Shown here in pieces: positions 1-5,033 of a stretch of DNA of 5,033 bases. The notes beneath the pieces are model-generated. The model was not told the DNA's origin, ran no database searches, and saw only the letters and a list, made by a program, of their open reading frames with translations. Source of the DNA: Acidocella sp. (GTDB lineage Bacteria > Pseudomonadota > Alphaproteobacteria > Acetobacterales > Acetobacteraceae); contig JAQNCU010000245.1 in the NCBI GenBank assembly GCA_029077775.1, forward strand, positions 1 to 5,033, in the 5' to 3' direction. A program made the position numbers and the translations under genes. How positions within the stretch are numbered: the first letter of the stretch is position 1; every line of letters starts with the position of its first letter.

Positions 1-296
1 TGTTGATGGCGCTCTCGATTTACAACACTGGCTCGCCGCTCAAAGGCATCATGAACGGCTATGTGCGGAGCGTGATGCGCAATGCCAACGCAATCCCCGT
101 CTCGGCTTATTTGCCGCAAACCTCAACTAATGCTGCCCCGGATATGCCGCCCGCGTGGGATGTATCGGCCACCGGTGACTACACGCAGGCCCATGGCGCG
201 CCATGGTTGGTGCAGTTGGGGCTGGAGATACCTAAGCAAAACACTGTTGCGGCCGCTGATGCCGGTTCCCCACCCCAAACGATGAGGTCGCCATGA
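1..296 (+). CDS. virB1: VirB1-type lytic transglycosylase, C-terminal part (5' end outside window)
   Basis: VirB1 proteins are periplasmic lytic transglycosylases that locally open peptidoglycan so the T4SS can be assembled. The frame is open from the window edge, so the first codons are internal and not a start. The visible N-terminal part reads ALSIYNTGSP followed by NGYV and an RSV segment. This is the end of the lysozyme-like fold with the conserved YN-x-G motif of the SLT family. The catalytic glutamate would lie upstream and cannot be checked. The remaining roughly 70 residues are rich in Pro, Ala and Thr and look like the disordered VirB1 tail, which in Agrobacterium is cleaved off as VirB1*. 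Whether that happens here is unknown. The stop TGA overlaps the virB2 ATG (ATGA at 293-296), so the two are probably translationally coupled. Family assignment rests on the short motif plus the position directly before virB2. Confidence 0.85.
   Translation, partial: LMALSIYNTGSPLKGIMNGYVRSVMRNANAIPVSAYLPQTSTNAAPDMPPAWDVSATGDYTQAHGAPWLVQLGLEIPKQNTVAAADAGSPPQTMRSP
191..206. repeat. Perfect 16-bp palindrome inside virB1
   Basis: CCATGGCGCGCCATGG is identical to its reverse complement over all 16 bases. It lies inside the region encoding the VirB1 tail, about 90 bases before the virB2 start. A perfect, uninterrupted palindrome of this length could be a binding site for a dimeric protein, but it is equally compatible with chance in GC-rich coding sequence. 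No second copy was seen in the window. Confidence 0.6.
284..288 (+). promoter_or_regulatory. Ribosome binding site of virB2
   Basis: GAGGT lies inside the 3' end of virB1, 4 nt before the ATG at 293 and 7 nt before the second ATG at 296. Spacing slightly favours the second ATG, so the pilin precursor may be one residue shorter than annotated. The mature protein is unaffected. Confidence 0.5.
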
Positions 297-655
297 TGGA
301 CATGATCGCCCCGCTGCTTTTGGCGCAGGTGCAGAGATTGCGCACGACCAGATTATGGCCTGTGGCCGCCCGAGCGTGGCCGTTGGCGCTGCAGGCGGCC
401 ATACTGGGTGTTCCAGCACTTGCCGATGCCCAGACCGTCTCGGGCGGCGCCAGTCCGCAAACGATGATCAACAATGTCTGCACCTTCATCCTGGGGCCGT
501 TCGGCGAGACGATCGCCGTGCTCGGCATTATCGGCATCGGCTTTCTGTTCATGTTCGGCCGGGCCTCGCTCGGGGTGATCGCGGGCATCATCGGCGGCAT
601 CGTCATCATGTTCGGCGCCTCCTATCTTGGCCAGACCCTGACCGGGGGTGGCTGA
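293..655 (+). CDS. virB2: VirB2 major pilin precursor
   Basis: VirB2 is the major subunit of the conjugative pilus and part of the secretion channel. The 120-residue precursor has a long N-terminal region with several Arg (15, 17, 20, 27), a hydrophobic stretch at about 30-44 and a signal peptidase site ALADA|QT after residue 46. The mature part carries NNVCTFILGPFG (60-71), a first hydrophobic helix at about 73-88, the short polar turn GRAS (89-92) and a second glycine-rich helix at about 93-112, ending LTGGG. This closely matches Agrobacterium VirB2 as I remember it, including CTFILGPFG, MFGRASLG and GGIVIMFGAS. The predicted mature length is 74 residues, Gln47 to Gly120. The start is chosen at the first ATG of the ATGATGG run overlapping the virB1 stop; 296 or 302 are alternatives. 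virB3 follows after one base. Confidence 0.95.
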   Translation: MMDMIAPLLLAQVQRLRTTRLWPVAARAWPLALQAAILGVPALADAQTVSGGASPQTMINNVCTFILGPFGETIAVLGIIGIGFLFMFGRASLGVIAGIIGGIVIMFGASYLGQTLTGGG

Positions 656-656
656 G

Positions 657-989
657 ATGGAGCCCTTAGAGGCCGACACGCTCTATTTGGCGGCGACCAG
701 GCCCGCGATGTTCATGGGCGTGCCGCTGAGCCTGGGGGCGATGCTGCTCATGCTGGCCGGGCTAATTGTGGTGGTGCTGAAAAACCCGCTTTATTTGGCC
801 GTTATGGCGCCGCTCTGGCTGGCGGCACGTGAGTTGGTGGCGCGCGATTATAATGCGGTTGGTGTCGCGCTGCTGTATCTGCGCACGGCTGGCCGGTCGG
901 TCGACAGCAAGAAATGGGGCGGGGCTTCGGTGGCACCGGCACCACTCCATAGCCGCCAGCGCGGCCGGGGGATGCTCGATGTGGGGTGA
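657..989 (+). CDS. virB3: VirB3 inner-membrane T4SS protein
   Basis: VirB3 is a small inner-membrane protein that works with the VirB4 ATPase, to which it is fused in some T4SSs. The 110-residue product starts MEPLEADTLYLAATRPAMF; the LYLAATRPA motif is diagnostic for VirB3. A hydrophobic hairpin follows at about 22-41 and 44-57, interrupted by the conserved KNPLY (42-46), then RDYNA (63-67), TAGRS (77-81) and WGG (87-89). Length and motifs agree with the 108-residue Agrobacterium protein as I recall it. The start is ATG 657, one base after the virB2 stop, with GGTGG at 647-651 as a plausible ribosome site. An in-frame GTG at 648 would add three residues (MAE) and overlap virB2; it is less likely. 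The 3' end overlaps virB4 by 11 bp and the two genes are not fused. Confidence 0.93.
   Translation: MEPLEADTLYLAATRPAMFMGVPLSLGAMLLMLAGLIVVVLKNPLYLAVMAPLWLAARELVARDYNAVGVALLYLRTAGRSVDSKKWGGASVAPAPLHSRQRGRGMLDVG
967..972 (+). promoter_or_regulatory. Ribosome binding site fixing the virB4 start
   Basis: GGGGGA ends 6 nt before ATG 979, a good position for initiation. It lies within virB3. It supports 979 over the longer open frame that extends 50 codons further upstream. Confidence 0.55.
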
Positions 990-3381
990 TGCCAGCCGCA
1001 CTGAACGCGCCGCCACGCAGTATCTGCCCTATATCGGGCATATCGGCCAGCAAACCCTGCTGCTGGAGAACGGCGCGCTGCTGGCGATGGCGCATGTTGA
1101 GGGGCAAGCGTTTGAGCTGGCTGATCATGCCGCGCGCAATGCCAGGCTGCGGCTGCTCAACACGCTCTACCGCAATCTCGCCGATGATAATGTCACCATC
1201 CATACGCATCTCATCCGCCATGAATATCTGGACGTAGCACCCATCCGCCGGTTCCGCTCCGGCTTTGCTCAAGCGCTGGATGAAACCTATCGGGACAAGG
1301 TGCTCGCTGGCCGGCTGTATCGGAATGATTATTATGTCAGCCTTCTGGTCTCACCGCGCAGCCCGCTTGGCACGGGCATGGCCAGAAGGTGGGCGCGGTT
1401 GGGGCGTAAACTCCCGCAAGCGGCGGAGGGGCTGGCGCGAGAGTTAGAGGACCAATGGCTTGTTTTGGCCAATGGGCTGGAAGGGTTCAGAGTCCGGCGG
1501 CTTGGGGTGGTTGAGCGGGAGGGGATCGCCTTCTCGGAAATCGCCGAGGCGCTGCGGCTGATCATCGCCACCCGGCCGCTGCCGGTGCCAATCGTATCCG
1601 GGCATCTGGGGGATTCGATTTATACCGATCGCGTGATCTGCGGGCGGCGGGGCGTTGAAATCCGTGCCCCGGATAAGAGCCTGTTCGGGACGATTTTCTC
1701 CTTCCGCGAATATCCGGCCAAGACCCGGCCGGGGATGTTGAACACGCTGCTTTCAGTGCCGTTCCCCATCGTGCTGTCGCAATCCTTCGCCTTCGTGACC
1801 CGCGCCCAGGCACAGGACCGGCTTTCCTTGAAATCCGCGCAGATGCTGGGGGCGCAGGATAAAGCGCTGAGCCAGATCGCCGGACTGGATGAGGCGGCGG
1901 ATGCCTTGGCGTCGAATGAATTCGTCATGGGCGCACATCACCTCTCACTGGCGGTGTATGGCAACTCACTGGCCGATGTAGAGAAGCGGGCCGGGCTGGC
2001 GCGTGGGCGGCTGGCCGATGCCGGGGCGGTGGTGGTTGAGGAGCGGCTGGGTCTGGAGGCAGCCTTCTGGTCGCAACTGCCCGGCAATCTGGAATGGCGT
2101 ACGCGCCCCGGGGCCATCAACTCGCGCAATTTCGCCGGGCTCTCGAGTTTTGATAATTTTCCCGCCGGCGAAAAGATCGGCCATTGGGGTGCACCCATTG
2201 CCCGCTTCCGCACCGATGGCGGTACAGCGTATGATTATATGCCGCATGTCGCCGACGTGGCGATGACGATCATTTTTGGGCCGATCGGATCAGGCAAAAC
2301 GGCGCTTCTGATGTTTTTGCTGGCGATGTTCGAGCAGGCGATGGTGCCGCCCGCCGCTGCTGAAGGATTGCCGCCCCGGGCCGCTGGTTCGGTAGTGTTT
2401 TTCGACAAGGACCGGGGTGGGGAATTGCTGGTCCGCGCCACGGGCGGCACCTATCTGGAATTGCGGCGCGGTGAGGCGTCCGGCTTGGCACCCTTGCGGG
2501 GGCTGAAGGATACCGAGGCTGACCGGGATTTTCTGCGGGGCTGGCTGATCGCGCTGGTGCAGAGCGACGGCAAAGGCGGCCTCAACCCCGATGAAGAAAA
2601 GCGCCTGGAACGCGCCATCGCTCGACAGCTCAGTATGCCTGAAGATTTGCGCTCGCTTGCCGGCTTACGGGAATTCCTCGGTCATACCGATCCGATGGGG
2701 CTGGGGCCGCGCCTTGAGAAATGGTGCCGTGGCAACGCGCTGGGCTGGGCGTTTGACGGTGAGCGGGACGATGTGCGTCTCGATGGTGCGATAACGGGCG
2801 TCGATATGACGCAACTGCTCGAACATGACGAGGTTTGCGCGCCTGCCGGAGCGTATCTGCTCTATCGGGTGACGCAAATTCTTGATGGACGGCGCGTCGT
2901 GCTGAGCATTGATGAATTCCGCTTCTACCTCAAGAACCCGCAATTCGCCGCCGTGGTGGATAATCTGTTGCTAACCGTGCGCAAGAGCAATGGCGCGGTG
3001 TTTCTGGCGCTGCAGATGCCCGAGCATATTCTGGAAAGCCCCCTCGGGCCGTCGATCGTGGCTCAATGCCAGACGAAAATCATGTTCCCGTCCCCAACGG
3101 CGGACCGGGCCGTTTATATTGATGGGCTGAAATGCACTGAAGGCGAGTACCGCGCCGTGCGCGAAGACATGGTGGTGGGGAAACGCCGGTTCCTGCTTAA
3201 GCGTGAGAAAGCCAGTATCATTTGCGAATTCGATCTCGGGCAAATGCGTGATTATGTCGCGATCCTTTCAGGTCGCGCCAACACCGTGCGATTTGCCGAA
3301 ACACTGCGCCAGAGACTGGGCGATGCCCCAGAGCAATGGCTGCCGGAATTTTTGCGTTCCTACCATGACGCCAAGGACTGA
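979..3381 (+). CDS. virB4: VirB4 T4SS ATPase
   Basis: VirB4 is the conserved hexameric ATPase at the cytoplasmic face of the T4SS, needed for pilus biogenesis and substrate transfer. The protein from ATG 979 has 800 residues, close to the roughly 790 of Agrobacterium VirB4. The N-terminal third has the typical YLPYIGHIGQQTLLLENG segment. The CagE/TrbE/VirB domain follows, with PGN (368-370) and NFAGL (384-388). The C-terminal ATPase domain shows Walker A GPIGSGKT (434-441, Lys440), FDKDRG (475-480), Walker B VVLSIDE (640-646, Asp645 and Glu646), and RKSNG...ALQ (668-679). All nucleotide-binding residues are present, so it should be active. The frame stays open upstream to a possible start at 829, but those extra 50 codons overlap virB3 and encode a Cys/Arg-rich stretch unlike VirB4. 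The start at 979 has a ribosome site and gives the normal N-terminus. Confidence 0.97.
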   Translation: MWGDASRTERAATQYLPYIGHIGQQTLLLENGALLAMAHVEGQAFELADHAARNARLRLLNTLYRNLADDNVTIHTHLIRHEYLDVAPIRRFRSGFAQALDETYRDKVLAGRLYRNDYYVSLLVSPRSPLGTGMARRWARLGRKLPQAAEGLARELEDQWLVLANGLEGFRVRRLGVVEREGIAFSEIAEALRLIIATRPLPVPIVSGHLGDSIYTDRVICGRRGVEIRAPDKSLFGTIFSFREYPAKTRPGMLNTLLSVPFPIVLSQSFAFVTRAQAQDRLSLKSAQMLGAQDKALSQIAGLDEAADALASNEFVMGAHHLSLAVYGNSLADVEKRAGLARGRLADAGAVVVEERLGLEAAFWSQLPGNLEWRTRPGAINSRNFAGLSSFDNFPAGEKIGHWGAPIARFRTDGGTAYDYMPHVADVAMTIIFGPIGSGKTALLMFLLAMFEQAMVPPAAAEGLPPRAAGSVVFFDKDRGGELLVRATGGTYLELRRGEASGLAPLRGLKDTEADRDFLRGWLIALVQSDGKGGLNPDEEKRLERAIARQLSMPEDLRSLAGLREFLGHTDPMGLGPRLEKWCRGNALGWAFDGERDDVRLDGAITGVDMTQLLEHDEVCAPAGAYLLYRVTQILDGRRVVLSIDEFRFYLKNPQFAAVVDNLLLTVRKSNGAVFLALQMPEHILESPLGPSIVAQCQTKIMFPSPTADRAVYIDGLKCTEGEYRAVREDMVVGKRRFLLKREKASIICEFDLGQMRDYVAILSGRANTVRFAETLRQRLGDAPEQWLPEFLRSYHDAKD

Positions 3382-3382
3382 C

Positions 3383-3388
3383 AGGAGG
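3383..3388 (+). promoter_or_regulatory. Strong Shine-Dalgarno of virB5
   Basis: A consensus AGGAGG sits in the 12-base gap after the virB4 stop, 5 nt before GTG 3394. It is the best ribosome site in the window and decides the choice of the GTG start for virB5. Confidence 0.85.
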
Positions 3389-3393
3389 ATATC

Positions 3394-4119
3394 GTGAAGC
3401 CAGCATTGTTCGCAGCTTTAATGCTGAGTGCCGGTGTGATGCTTGATCTGGGTACGGCACAGCGGGCCGTAGCGCAGATGGCGGTGATCGATAGCGCCAA
3501 TCTGGGCCAGAATATTCAGACCGCTGCGCAGTCGATTATCGCGGTCGAGCAGCTCAAGGCGCAATTATCGCAGCTTGAGCAGACCTATCAGATGTTCACC
3601 AACCCCACCAATATTCTCGGCATGGCGGCGGGTATGGAAAATCAGTCCATCGAAAACCCGATGCCGGTGGCGAATGCGATGGCGGGGCTGGTGAGTGGAA
3701 CCACTTCGCCGTCTGGTGCGGCGGCAGGCTATTATGACCAGAGCCATGTTTATTCGCCAACGGATGGTTCGACTGCGAGCGCACAATTGAATGCCAACGG
3801 CGATAGCATTGCAAATATCGAAGGAATTGCTGCAACGAACCTCACCGCCATTCAACAGCGCATGCAGGAATTGCCGAACCTGGAATCGGACCTGAACGCG
3901 GCAAGCTCCATCACACAGGTTGACGCGATCAATGGTCGTATCGCGGCGGAGAGCCAATTCGTGCAGGCACAACAGGCGCAGGCACAGAATCTTCAAGTAC
4001 TGGCAAGTGAGCAGGTGCAATCGCAGCAACAGCAGGAGAAGGAGCAGTTCGTTCAGGATATGACAAATGCCTCATCTGACTATAGCCAGGCCGCCGCGGC
4101 GGATAGCGCAGGACAATAG
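3394..4119 (+). CDS. virB5: VirB5/TrbJ-family minor pilus protein
   Basis: VirB5 is a periplasmic, minor pilus-tip component implicated in adhesion and host recognition. The 241-residue product begins with a Sec signal peptide: a Lys at 2, a hydrophobic core at about 4-19 and a cleavage site AVA|Q after residue 27. The mature start, AVIDSANLGQNIQTAAQ, and the following helix EQLKAQLSQLEQTYQM resemble the VirB5/TrbJ group more than Agrobacterium VirB5. The middle (about 105-130) is Ser/Gly/Thr-rich and probably a flexible loop. The second helical part includes NLTAIQQRMQELPNLESDL. Residues 191-218 are strongly Gln-rich, including a QQQQ run (211-214), likely an extended alpha-helix. The start is GTG 3394, fixed by AGGAGG; the next in-frame ATG (3421) would remove the start of the signal peptide. 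The eexN-like gene follows after 2 nt. Sequence identity in this family is low, so the assignment leans on motif and position. Confidence 0.88.
   Translation: MKPALFAALMLSAGVMLDLGTAQRAVAQMAVIDSANLGQNIQTAAQSIIAVEQLKAQLSQLEQTYQMFTNPTNILGMAAGMENQSIENPMPVANAMAGLVSGTTSPSGAAAGYYDQSHVYSPTDGSTASAQLNANGDSIANIEGIAATNLTAIQQRMQELPNLESDLNAASSITQVDAINGRIAAESQFVQAQQAQAQNLQVLASEQVQSQQQQEKEQFVQDMTNASSDYSQAAAADSAGQ
3963..3986 (+). repeat. Short direct repeat in the Gln-rich part of virB5
   Basis: GCAGGCACA occurs at 3963-3971 and again at 3978-3986, offset by 15 bases (five codons), so it repeats Gln-Ala-Gln without changing frame. It is a minor sign that the Gln/Ala-rich helix grew by small duplications. It may also simply reflect codon bias in a Gln/Ala tract. 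Confidence 0.4.
4091..4102. repeat. 12-bp GC palindrome at the 3' end of virB5
   Basis: CCGCCGCGGCGG is its own reverse complement and ends 19 nt before the ATG of the eexN-like gene. As RNA it could form only a short 4-bp stem with a 4-base loop and has no U tract, so it is not a convincing terminator. It encodes part of an Ala-rich tail and may be incidental. Confidence 0.35.
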
Positions 4120-4121
4120 CC

Positions 4122-4475
4122 ATGATAAATTTAAAACTCTTCGTCGGGTCCTTGATCGTGATAGCCGGTTGTGGGGGGCTTTATCTGGTGGTCATTCAAG
4201 GCCATACCAGTAATTCAAGCATACAGCGACAATCTGCCGCAGTTCCGGAAATGCCGCCGTCGCAGATACATTCGGCGTCATGGTATGTGAAGCACCCTGA
4301 TATCCTAAAACAAGACGAACTGCGCTGTGCCGGCGATGCCGCGACAATGACGCCAGCTTCCTGTCAGAATGTGGCGTCAGCGGATGCACAGCTTGCTAGC
4401 GCAGATTATGCGACCGCTGCTGCTGCCTTCAATGCAACGGCAGCGCCCCCGAATTCAAAATCCAAATCTCCATGA
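4122..4475 (+). CDS. EexN-like entry-exclusion protein (putative lipoprotein)
   Basis: The 117-residue product has an N-terminal hydrophobic segment (4-25) containing IAGC (14-17), a possible lipobox with Cys17 as the lipidated residue. Because hydrophobic residues continue after Cys17 (LYLVVI), it could instead be an uncleaved membrane anchor. After a Ser/Gln-rich linker comes SWYVKHPDILKQ (53-64), then Cys69, a TPASCQN stretch with Cys81, and SADAQ. This W-Y-x3-P...C-x11-C-x-N pattern resembles the EexN family, small envelope proteins that reduce redundant entry of the same plasmid. The location between virB5 and virB6 is that of eex on pKM101. The tail is Ala-rich, ending in Ser/Lys/Pro. 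ATG 4122 follows AGGA (4110-4113) and lies 2 nt after the virB5 stop. A VirB7-like role is the main alternative, but virB7 normally follows virB6. The family call is by eye, so no gene symbol is given. Confidence 0.65.
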   Translation: MINLKLFVGSLIVIAGCGGLYLVVIQGHTSNSSIQRQSAAVPEMPPSQIHSASWYVKHPDILKQDELRCAGDAATMTPASCQNVASADAQLASADYATAAAAFNATAAPPNSKSKSP

Positions 4476-4478
4476 GGT
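4474..4478 (+). promoter_or_regulatory. Ribosome binding site of virB6
   Basis: GAGGT overlaps the stop codon of the eexN-like gene and lies 5 nt before ATG 4484. This supports that start and suggests coupling between the two genes. The same TGAGGT...CCATG arrangement precedes virB2. Confidence 0.6.
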
Positions 4479-4483
4479 AAGCC

Positions 4484-5033
4484 ATGGCAAGTGCAAGCAA
4501 CCTCGATCCGTTTTATGTATTCGACCAAACGATACAGCAGCCCTTTACAAACGGCATGATGGCCACGGTGAATGCGGCAATGGCGGCGATCCAGGGGCCG
4601 CTGACAGCCATTATCGTGCTGTGGATTATTCTCACGGGCATACTCGTCATGCGCGGTGATGTTGGTGTGCGGACAGGGGTTTCACGAATAATTTCCGTGA
4701 GTCTGGTTGTCGGTTTGTTGATGTCAGCGACGCTTTACAACGAGTATGTCGTGTCATTTTTCGCCACAGGCGTTCCAAACTGGCTTTCATCAGCATTCTT
4801 GGGCGTGACGGGTGCGCAACCAACCGCGCACCAATTCGATGCGATTTGGAATGAAGCCAACGAATTATTCGTGACGGCGGAGCGGCACCTGAATTTCTAT
4901 AATGTCTTGTATTCGGTTGAACTTGGTCTTTTGCAGGATTTTATCGTTTTTCCAATTGGGATCACGTTTCTCATTTACGAGGCAACCAGAATCATGATTG
5001 ACGTCATTGTCTCAATCGGGCCGTTTGTTTTGG
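4484..5033 (+). CDS. virB6: VirB6/TrbL-family inner-membrane channel protein, N-terminal part (3' end outside window)
   Basis: VirB6 is the polytopic inner-membrane component that contacts the substrate during translocation and is needed for pilus assembly. Reading from ATG 4484 the frame is open to the window edge, giving 183 residues. It begins MASASNLDPFYVFDQTIQQP, followed by FTNGMMATV and a first membrane helix at about 39-56 (PLTAIIVLWIILTGILVM). A short basic loop follows, then a second helix at about 66-84. A long polar, presumably periplasmic, region (about 85-150) contains VPNWL and FDAIWNEANELF. A further long hydrophobic region at about 153-183 contains IYEATR and ends at the family's IGPFVL motif. 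The membrane topology and the position after virB5 fit VirB6; these proteins are usually around 300 residues, so over a third is missing. Codon and base use are visibly more AT-rich than in virB1-virB4. Confidence 0.85.
   Translation, partial: MASASNLDPFYVFDQTIQQPFTNGMMATVNAAMAAIQGPLTAIIVLWIILTGILVMRGDVGVRTGVSRIISVSLVVGLLMSATLYNEYVVSFFATGVPNWLSSAFLGVTGAQPTAHQFDAIWNEANELFVTAERHLNFYNVLYSVELGLLQDFIVFPIGITFLIYEATRIMIDVIVSIGPFVL

Noticed and set aside
829..978. Upstream in-frame extension of virB4 (50 codons from ATG 829)
   Set aside because: It overlaps virB3 almost entirely, encodes a Cys/Arg-rich stretch with no VirB4 likeness, and lacks a good ribosome site. ATG 979 has both a ribosome site and the normal VirB4 N-terminus.
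802..1272. 156-codon antisense open frame opposite virB3/virB4
   Set aside because: It is a shadow of well-supported sense genes in GC-rich DNA. The product is Pro/Arg/Gln-rich with no recognisable motif.
3565..4029. 154-codon antisense open frame opposite virB5
   Set aside because: It gives a Leu/Arg/Cys-rich translation typical of reading antisense to an Ala/Gln-rich gene, with no domain or ribosome site.
4091..4102. GC palindrome as a possible transcription terminator between virB5 and the eexN-like gene
   Set aside because: The stem is only about 4 bp once a loop is allowed, there is no U tract, and it lies inside coding sequence of a compact operon.
4122..4475. Assignment of the small gene as virB7
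   Set aside because: virB7 normally lies between virB6 and virB8 and is much shorter. The W-Y...C...C-x-N pattern fits EexN better, although VirB7 is kept as the alternative.
4369..4659. 96-codon plus-strand frame spanning the eexN-like and virB6 junction
   Set aside because: It is in a different frame from both supported genes, and its His/Arg-rich translation has no family resemblance. virB6 in the other frame has clear membrane helices.

Overview
The window is one uninterrupted, plus-strand block of a type IV secretion system (T4SS) operon of the VirB/Tra class. It contains the 3' end of virB1, complete virB2, virB3, virB4 and virB5, a small eexN-like gene, and the 5' part of virB6. The order matches the Agrobacterium virB1-virB6 order, with one extra small gene between virB5 and virB6. 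That is the position of the entry-exclusion gene eex between traC and traD on the IncN plasmid pKM101. VirB2 and VirB3 are strikingly similar to the Agrobacterium vir proteins as I remember them. With the GC-rich coding sequence, this suggests an alphaproteobacterium, probably on a conjugative plasmid or an integrative conjugative element. No replication, relaxase or integration gene lies in the window, so the element type is inference and the genus cannot be named safely.

Layout: 1-296 virB1 (5' end missing); 293-655 virB2 pilin; 657-989 virB3; 979-3381 virB4 ATPase; 3394-4119 virB5; 4122-4475 eexN-like membrane protein or lipoprotein; 4484-5033 virB6 (3' end missing). Genes overlap or are separated by at most 12 nt, which points to one transcript with translational coupling. 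No internal promoter or terminator is evident and there is no stretch over 300 bases without a gene. I saw no RNA gene, insertion sequence or CRISPR array.

Working together: VirB1 opens the peptidoglycan, VirB2 is the pilus subunit, VirB3 and the ATPase VirB4 form the inner-membrane energising module, VirB5 is the minor pilus-tip subunit, and VirB6 is the polytopic inner-membrane channel component. The eexN-like product would, if the assignment is right, reduce redundant mating into cells that already carry the element. This cargo-independent core does not show whether the system moves DNA or effectors, although the eexN-like gene favours conjugation.

I do not find a new biological system. 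The points most worth checking are the divergent eexN-like gene, a predicted 74-residue mature pilin whose ends match the Agrobacterium cyclic pilin, a drop in GC content toward the 3' end, and a perfect 16-bp palindrome in virB1.
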